A program made the position numbers and the translations under genes. From NCBI GenBank assembly GCA_035560235.1, contig DATMAG010000057.1, positions 1 through 58,000 on the forward strand: DNA of 58,000 nt, in the 5' to 3' direction. The DNA comes from DASRDU01 sp035560235 (GTDB lineage: Bacteria; Acidobacteriota; Blastocatellia; RBC074). The notes below the pieces were generated by a model. The model did no database searches and was not told the origin of the DNA. It saw only the letters and a list, made by a program, of their open reading frames with translations. Each line of letters starts with the position of its first letter. The stretch's first letter is position 1. This document shows, piece by piece, positions 53,901-58,000 of the stretch.

Positions 53901-55261
53901 CGGCGCTCAGTCACATCAAGCATGATGCCGCGCAGGTGTTCGGTCCGACCCTCGGAGTTTTTTGTGACATAAACAATGTCGCGCAACCAGACCACCCGCC
54001 CGTCAGCCGTCAGGACGCGATATTCAAACTCATGATCCCGCCCCGCCGTCGTGGCCGAGGCGCAGTAACTGACTGCGAAATCCCGATCCTCCGGATGCAG
54101 AATGCTGACCCGGAATCCCGGATCTGAAAGCCATCTTTCAACCGGGTAGCCCAGAATCTTTTCCGCCCGCCGGCTGACAAAGGTAAACCGCAGCGGCTCC
54201 GGATCAGCCTCCCAGAGAATGGCGTCAAGCCCGTTGACCAGATTCCGGAAACGCTGTTCGGCAGCCTGCGCCTTCTCACGCTCAAGCTGCAGCGCCTCAT
54301 AGAAGCTGGCGTTATCAATCGCCACTGCGGCCTGCGCCGCCAGGCCGATGACCAGCCGCTCTGTCTTTTCAGTAAAGACTCCGGGTTCGGAATGCCCGAA
54401 AAAGAGTCCGCCGAGGACTTCACCTGAGCGCGAAATGACGGGCACCGCAAGATAGCTGCAGACCGGCAGGTGTCCCTTTGGCATACCGTAATGTGGCGCA
54501 TTCCGGCCATACCGGGGATCCTTCCTGACATCATCGAGACGGATCACGCCCTCGCCGCGAAAGGTCGGCCCGAACAGATCGGTGGCGCGCGGCATGGGGA
54601 AGGAAGCAAAGGCCTCGTGGGGCGCGCCCGACAGCGTGTAAAGCATATAGGACTGTCCGCGCTCATCGAGCACGTTGTAAAAGAAGGCTCCGAACTGCGC
54701 TCCGGTCAGTTCGGTTGCGGCGTCGGTGACGGCCTGCACTATTTTCCGGAGGTCACGCTCGGCAGCGAGCGTCTGGCCGATGCGATTGACTGTCTCAACC
54801 AGTTCCCGCTGCTCCTGCAACTGAGCTTCAATCTGCTTCCGGTTCGTAATGTCAAAGCAGATGCCCGTCAGCTGAACGGGTCGTCCCTCATTGTTGCGGA
54901 TAACACGGCCTTTCCCCTCAACCCATCTGAGGCTGCCGTCAGGCAGGATGATCCGGTATTCAAGGTGATGATCAATTCCCTGCTGCAGCGTTCGTTCAAG
55001 CGTCTGCAGAACGTACTGCAGATCATCCGGATGAATGTCCCGCAGATAGTCCTCAAATGTCCCGCCAAAGGTGCCGGGGGCGAGGCCGTGGAGTTTCTCC
55101 AGAGTGGCTGACCAGCGAACGGTTCCGGTCAGAATGTTGTAGTTCCAGACCCCGACGCCAGCGGCCTCCAGAGCCTTCCTGTAATTCTCTTCCTCAGACA
55201 AAGACTCCGCAGACAGATTCAGCTCTGAGTAACCTGAATATTCTGATCTTACTTCCTGCAT
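50900..55261 (-). CDS. Large multi-PAS/GAF histidine kinase
   Basis: This 1453-residue cytosolic sensor kinase has no TM. The domain order, with approximate residues, is PAS (25-145), GAF (160-330), PAS (335-455), GAF (470-630), PAS (640-770), PAS (780-900), PAS (910-1030), GAF (1045-1200), HisKA (1215-1290, His1228 in SVSHDLRAPLRHI) and HATPase (1320-1440, DNGTGF and GTGIGL). Each PAS block ends in the familiar DIT(N/E/A)R linker. The kinase half is of the bacteriophytochrome class. No bilin-binding domain was identified, so it may sense a small ligand or redox state. It is first in the operon with the Rcp1-like regulator and hybrid kinase. Confidence 0.88.
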   Translation of the reverse strand: MQEVRSEYSGYSELNLSAESLSEEENYRKALEAAGVGVWNYNILTGTVRWSATLEKLHGLAPGTFGGTFEDYLRDIHPDDLQYVLQTLERTLQQGIDHHLEYRIILPDGSLRWVEGKGRVIRNNEGRPVQLTGICFDITNRKQIEAQLQEQRELVETVNRIGQTLAAERDLRKIVQAVTDAATELTGAQFGAFFYNVLDERGQSYMLYTLSGAPHEAFASFPMPRATDLFGPTFRGEGVIRLDDVRKDPRYGRNAPHYGMPKGHLPVCSYLAVPVISRSGEVLGGLFFGHSEPGVFTEKTERLVIGLAAQAAVAIDNASFYEALQLEREKAQAAEQRFRNLVNGLDAILWEADPEPLRFTFVSRRAEKILGYPVERWLSDPGFRVSILHPEDRDFAVSYCASATTAGRDHEFEYRVLTADGRVVWLRDIVYVTKNSEGRTEHLRGIMLDVTERRQAEEAVRFLSEASALLSSSLNYQETLERVARLAVPRLADWCAVHIVENGAIHQLAVVHSDPARVELAHELERRYPMDTEAEFGVPNVIRTGKHELVSEIPETLLESLARDAEHLSLIRQLGLRSYLIVPLKARGRTLGSITFVSAESGRRYGEQELSLAEELAGRAAVAIDNSRLYQETQQTSEQLRRQLEFTEAITNSLGEGVCAVDREGRLTFLNPAAEAMLGWKQAELPGRNLSEVIHDRESGSGTAENSLLMDVLRTGRTIRSEDDLFIRRDGTLFAVSCSAAPLLSDRQVSGAVLTFRDITDRQRAERELRESAERLNLALEAAHLGDWSWNAATDQVTLSERAAAIFGVPAGRQLSQAQISRLLHEDDREQVHQGVQKAVDEHGDYDLEYRIVLPDQTERWVMTRGRAVYDAQGQVTGLIGMVQDITARKQIEERLARQLSLTQTITDNATAALFMMDRSGHCTFMNPAAERMTGFTFEEIRSRPLHEMIHHHHPDGRPYPMSECPIDRALPENFDVRAHEDVFIRKNGEFFPVLCAASPIFEHGRPVSTVIEVQDITARRAAEKEISRRAEQAALGADIGRAFTESDTLQRTLQRCAESIVSHLSAAFARIWTLNEQDEVLELQASAGMYKHLDGPHGRVPVGAYKIGLIARERKPHLTNSVVGDPQVSDQEWARREGMVAFAGYPLIVEDHLVGVMALFARHPLAEDTIEALGSVANMIAQGIERKRAEEEVRRLNESLEARVRERTIQLEEINHELESFSYSVSHDLRAPLRHIAGFAEFLQKRAAAGLDDTSRRYLRSIIESAQNAGRLVDELLSFSRMGRAEMLRTEVSLRDLVDEVRRSLEPETAGRKIDWRIGPLPQVQGDPAMLRIVLQNLLSNAVKFTRLRPEAVIEIGSQESGDEVVIFVRDNGTGFRMKYVDKLFGVFQRLHREEEFEGTGIGLANVRRIVSRHGGRVRAEGELDKGATFYFSLPKSKGQGNDGTTEANSAG

Positions 55262-55602
55262 CAGCCGGACTCCTTATCAGGCAGGTAAATGACAAACGGT
55301 TCAGTGGCAGGCTTCAGCCGGACGCGACGAGGCGGCACGCCGACTGCTGAACCGGTTCAACAGGGCGAAGAGCAATTCATTCCGACAATGCGATAAATCT
55401 GCCGGGACAGACGTCCTGAACAGAACAGGCGCACCGGCAGCTTCAGGTGGGGAGGGATCAGGGGTGATAATGGCGCCGGAACGGACAAATAATAAACGAA
55501 CAACCCGAAAAGACAAGCGCGATTGAGAGTCAGGACAATCTCGAATTCATTCCGGTCATCCTGTCTTCCCTGTCAGCCACTTCGGTCAGAACGACGAGAT
55601 AA
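55262..55602. other. Divergent intergenic region with palindromes
   Basis: This 341-base gap separates the kinase operon (leftward) and the S8 peptidase (rightward). It contains the 12-base palindrome TGAACCGGTTCA (55348-55359) and a stem CTGCCGG (55399-55405)/CCGGCAG (55434-55440). No gene or clear promoter was found. Confidence 0.4.
55348..55359. promoter_or_regulatory. 12-base perfect palindrome, possible operator
   Basis: TGAACCGGTTCA is its own reverse complement and lies about 90 bases upstream of the kinase start, where a dimeric regulator would bind. The binding partner is unknown. Confidence 0.35.
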
Positions 55603-55913
55603 ATGACTGAACCCGCTCTCTGTCTGCTGCCCGACTTTCTAATTACCCCTATCGTAACCGGCGGCTGGCGCTTTCACTCGCCGCAGTCCTCTCCCTCTCC
55701 GTCATTCCGACAGGCGGTCTGGCTGGAAACACTCGTTCGCTCAAACGTCAGACCGGCGAAGCCGGGGCGCGCCGGGTCAGGATCGCGCCCGATCTGGACG
55801 AACTGCTCAGCAATGATGAAGCTGCACAGCCCGCCGCGAAAAAGAGCGGCAGAACGCTGGCGCAGGCACGGCAGGAGAAACTTGAAAAGGCCGCTCGTCT
55901 GGCTGGCGGAATC

Positions 55914-57308
55914 GTGCTGCCCTCAGCCGCAGTCAGCGCCGAAGAGCAGCAGAGTTTCATCGTCCGGCTCGATGATTACTCGTCGAGCGCGGCATGGCAG
56001 GCGAAACTCGCCGCATTCGGCGGGCGTGTGACACGACGGCACGAGACGGCGGGACTGGTGACGATTGAAGCGCCGCGCACTGCCATCAGGCAGCTTGCCG
56101 CCGACGGCACGATTGCCTATGTCAGCCCCGACCGTCCGGTTGTGGCTTCCGGTTTCGTTGAGGATCCGATGGGAGCTGAGCAGGTGCGTGCGCTCGCAAG
56201 CGGCAGCGGGCTGATCGGCACCAACATCGGTCTGGCGATTCTCGACAGTGGTATTGATGAGACTCACAACGCGATCAAGGCGGGCACCAGTCATCCAGGC
56301 GTGGTTTATCGGCAGGACTTCACCGGATCTGGCAGCGCGAGTGACATCTTCGGTCATGGTACGCATGTCGCCACGATGGCTGCCGGCTCGGATAGTTTCA
56401 AGAGCGGCGATTACACCGGAATTGCGCCGGGGGCCAGACTGATCAGCCTGTGCGTGCTCAACGGGCAGGGACTCGGCGCGGCGAGCAATATCATCGCGGC
56501 GCTTGACTGGTGCGTGACGAACAAGGCGACTTACAACATCCGCGTCATCAATCTGAGTCTCGGTGCAATGGCAAAGGACAGTTACAAAAACGATCCGCTC
56601 TGCCAGGCAGCGCGGCGCGCCGTCAATGCGGGGATTGTAGTCGTGGCTGCTGCAGGGAACGATGGCAAGGATGCGAGTGGCCGGAAGATTTACGGCGGCA
56701 TTCACTCGTCCGGCATTGATCCGTCAGTCATCACCGTCGGTGCGAGCAATATGCTGGGAACAGTGGATCGCACCGATGACATTGTCACGACCTTCAGTTC
56801 ACGCGGCCCGACGCGCGGTTATACTACTGACGCCCTGGGGATCAGACACTACGACAATCTGATCAAGCCGGATCTGGTAGCGGCAGGCAACAAACTGCTC
56901 GGCGCCTGTGCGACCGGCTCCTGGAATAACAGCACCTCCCTGATCAGGAAGTATCCTGCGCTCAATCCGCAAACGGCTGCCTCGACCACCGATCAGTTGA
57001 TCTATCTGAGCGGGACTTCAATGGCCGCGCCTGTTGTGGCGGGAGCGGCGGCGCTGATGCTGCAACTGAATCCCGCGCTGACGCCGAATCTGGTCAAGGC
57101 GATTCTGATGTACACCGCGCAACCTCTGAAGGGTTTCAATACCTTTGAGCAGGGTGCGGGCGAACTCAATATTGATGGTGCGGCGCGGCTCGCCAAACTC
57201 GTCAAGACCACGCTTCCGACCAGTACCGGCGCGGCCCTGCTGACCGCCTCGCTGCCGACTCAGCAAAGCACGATTTTCGGCTGCACCTTCAAGTGGGGCA
57301 GGGCGTGA
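55914..57308 (+). CDS. S8 subtilisin-like serine peptidase, frameshifted at both ends
   Basis: The catalytic domain is complete: Asp in AILDSGIDETHN (codon 56244), His in FGHGTHVATMAAG (56355) and Ser in SGTSMAAPVVAGAA (57018). Before it lies an inhibitor_I9-like prodomain (QSFIVRLDDYSSSAAWQAKL...). The first usual start in this frame is GTG 55914, but the same frame is open back to 55611 and encodes a signal peptide (RRLALSLAAVLSLSVIPTGG) plus RIAPDLDELL. The only ATG there (55603) is one phase away. At the other end the frame stops at 57306, while the expected C-terminal tail continues in another phase from 57293. Both breaks fall in short C or G runs. It is an exported protease, either disrupted or mis-called by one base twice. 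Confidence 0.75.
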   Translation: MLPSAAVSAEEQQSFIVRLDDYSSSAAWQAKLAAFGGRVTRRHETAGLVTIEAPRTAIRQLAADGTIAYVSPDRPVVASGFVEDPMGAEQVRALASGSGLIGTNIGLAILDSGIDETHNAIKAGTSHPGVVYRQDFTGSGSASDIFGHGTHVATMAAGSDSFKSGDYTGIAPGARLISLCVLNGQGLGAASNIIAALDWCVTNKATYNIRVINLSLGAMAKDSYKNDPLCQAARRAVNAGIVVVAAAGNDGKDASGRKIYGGIHSSGIDPSVITVGASNMLGTVDRTDDIVTTFSSRGPTRGYTTDALGIRHYDNLIKPDLVAAGNKLLGACATGSWNNSTSLIRKYPALNPQTAASTTDQLIYLSGTSMAAPVVAGAAALMLQLNPALTPNLVKAILMYTAQPLKGFNTFEQGAGELNIDGAARLAKLVKTTLPTSTGAALLTASLPTQQSTIFGCTFKWGRA

Positions 57309-57697
57309 TTACCAACTACGGATTCCTCTATGGCAGCGCGCTGATGCAGTCCTGGCAGGGCGTTTACGGCAACGGCGTGGTGCTCGCTGATGCCACTGCC
57401 GTCAGCGGCATCACCCTCTCGCTCGTGTCTGGCAAGACTTCCACCGGAGTGAGTCTGAAGTCCGGAGCGGTGAACATCAACAGCAGCGGCGTGGTGCTTT
57501 CAGACGGCGTGGTGATGGCCGATGGAGTCGTGCTCGCTGACGGCGTCATCCTGGCTGACGGCGTTATGCTCTCTGATGGGGTCGTGCTGAGTGATGGCGT
57601 CGTTTTGTCCGACGGCACGACTCGCGCCGACACTACACTCAAGTCAGAAAGCGATGCTGCCGTGCTCGGTGACAACACGGCCTGTATGGTGCCCTGA
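57293..57697 (+). CDS. C-terminal tail of the S8 peptidase in a shifted frame
   Basis: GQGVITNYGFLYGSALMQSWQGVYG directly continues the peptidase's TFKWG after adding one G to the GGGG run at 57295-57298. Seven hexapeptides follow (57488-57613: GVVLSD, GVVMAD, GVVLAD, GVILAD, GVMLSD, GVVLSD, GVVLSD). It is not an independent gene: there is no Shine-Dalgarno and its first codons repeat the expected peptidase sequence. The repeated part could form a left-handed beta-helix-like strand stack. It is either a broken-off part of the peptidase gene or the result of a -1 slip. Confidence 0.65.
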   Translation: MGQGVITNYGFLYGSALMQSWQGVYGNGVVLADATAVSGITLSLVSGKTSTGVSLKSGAVNINSSGVVLSDGVVMADGVVLADGVILADGVMLSDGVVLSDGVVLSDGTTRADTTLKSESDAAVLGDNTACMVP

Positions 57698-57754
57698 CAA
57701 CCTGATGGCTTCACGCTCTCAGCAACGCTCTGCAATCTGTCATCAGGAGGAAAT

Positions 57755-58000
57755 ATGAACGCACCCGCAATCACCAGCAATCCGGCCCTGCAGTCGTCCG
57801 GTGTGGAAGTGCGCGAGCTTAACGAACTCGATTACCGGGACGTGCTCGCGCTGCTCGCGGCCAGCCCGCAGCAGGGCGTCCATCTCGAATCACTCATCGC
57901 CGATCACGGCCTCACCTCACCCGCTCTGCGCGGCCGCTTCTTCGGCTTCTTTGAAGCCGGGCAGCTCACCGGCCTCGCTCTGATCGGCCATCAGATCATC
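57755..58000 (+). CDS. GNAT-family acetyltransferase-like gene (partial, cut by right edge)
   Basis: ATG 57755 has CAGGAGG 5 bases before it and opens MNAPAITSNPALQ. The first 82 residues include VEVRELNELDYRDVLALLAA, HLESLIADHGL and GRFFGFFEAGQLTGLALIG. The pattern of a helix followed by a beta strand ending in LTGLALIG fits the N-terminal half of a GNAT N-acetyltransferase. The CoA-binding loop would be beyond the window, so the call is moderate. Confidence 0.5.
   Translation, partial: MNAPAITSNPALQSSGVEVRELNELDYRDVLALLAASPQQGVHLESLIADHGLTSPALRGRFFGFFEAGQLTGLALIGHQII

Noticed and set aside
55603..56031. ORF beginning at ATG 55603 in its own phase (142 codons)
   Set aside because: Its residues are Arg/Ser/Pro-rich, while the other phase gives a signal peptide and prodomain continuous with the S8 catalytic body. 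Only its start codon may belong to the real gene.
57488..57613. CRISPR-like array from the short 18-base repeats
   Set aside because: The units are coding, contiguous and have no spacers; they translate to a hexapeptide repeat.

Overview
The window looks like chromosome of an Acidobacteriota bacterium, most likely of the Blastocatellia type. The lineage signs are an Oar-like TonB-dependent receptor with an N-terminal carboxypeptidase-regulatory domain, two secreted FG-GAP/ASPIC-UnbV (CRTAC-like) proteins, a VWFA-related protein of the kind abundant in Acidobacteria, an S8 peptidase with a repetitive GVVLSD tail, and moderately GC-rich, Arg/Ala-rich coding. No rRNA, tRNA, CRISPR array, complete insertion sequence or prophage was recognised. 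The taxonomy is inferred from gene content, not from a marker gene.

Layout. 0-5 kb: a chimeric ORF joining a gutted type I restriction methylase (hsdM) to the C-terminal part of a TonB-like protein, a small membrane protein, a LarA-superfamily enzyme, and a one-pass membrane protein with a cytoplasmic DNA-binding-like domain. The last is divergent from a large TonB-dependent receptor (5.4-9.4 kb), which is followed by a nested hairpin element and a secreted beta-sandwich-like protein. 10.4-20.5 kb: an envelope cluster of TPR protein, seven-heme cytochrome c, second TPR protein, CRTAC-like protein, VWFA protein and second CRTAC-like protein. 20.5-33 kb: catabolic and housekeeping genes: a Tat-exported TIM-barrel protein, an S9 prolyl oligopeptidase, a hendecad coiled-coil protein, a GMC oxidoreductase, an MgtC-like protein, and a run of RHH-like protein, PIG-L deacetylase, 3-keto-disaccharide hydrolase-like protein, Gfo/Idh/MocA oxidoreductase and sodium:solute symporter that looks like carbohydrate processing.

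33-38.5 kb: a SirB1-like protein, then a compact independent transcription unit (promoter, strong anti-SD complement, 11-codon ORF, terminator) that matches no RNA family I recognise, an isochorismatase-like hydrolase, a Sua5/TsaC enzyme for tRNA t6A, and an M14 peptidase. 38.5-43.2 kb: histidine degradation (hutU, hutG, hutI) led by a Uma2-family nuclease-like gene, with a pseudoknot-capable stretch between hutU and hutG; hutH is not here. 44-48.7 kb: aerobic benzoyl-CoA (box) degradation genes: a benzoate-CoA ligase, boxC and boxB. The reductase gene boxA is not here. 48.8-55.3 kb: a convergent three-gene signalling operon (a 1453-residue PAS/GAF histidine kinase, a single-domain response regulator and a REC-HK-REC hybrid).

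55.6-57.7 kb: an S8 subtilisin-like peptidase whose signal peptide, catalytic body and repetitive C-terminal tail lie in phases broken at two short homopolymer runs. A GNAT-like gene is cut by the right edge. Places most worth a second look: the small RNA/mini-ORF locus near 33.9 kb, the TPR/heptaheme/CRTAC/VWFA cluster, the hsdM-TonB chimera, the hutU-hutG pseudoknot candidate, and the double frameshift of the S8 peptidase.
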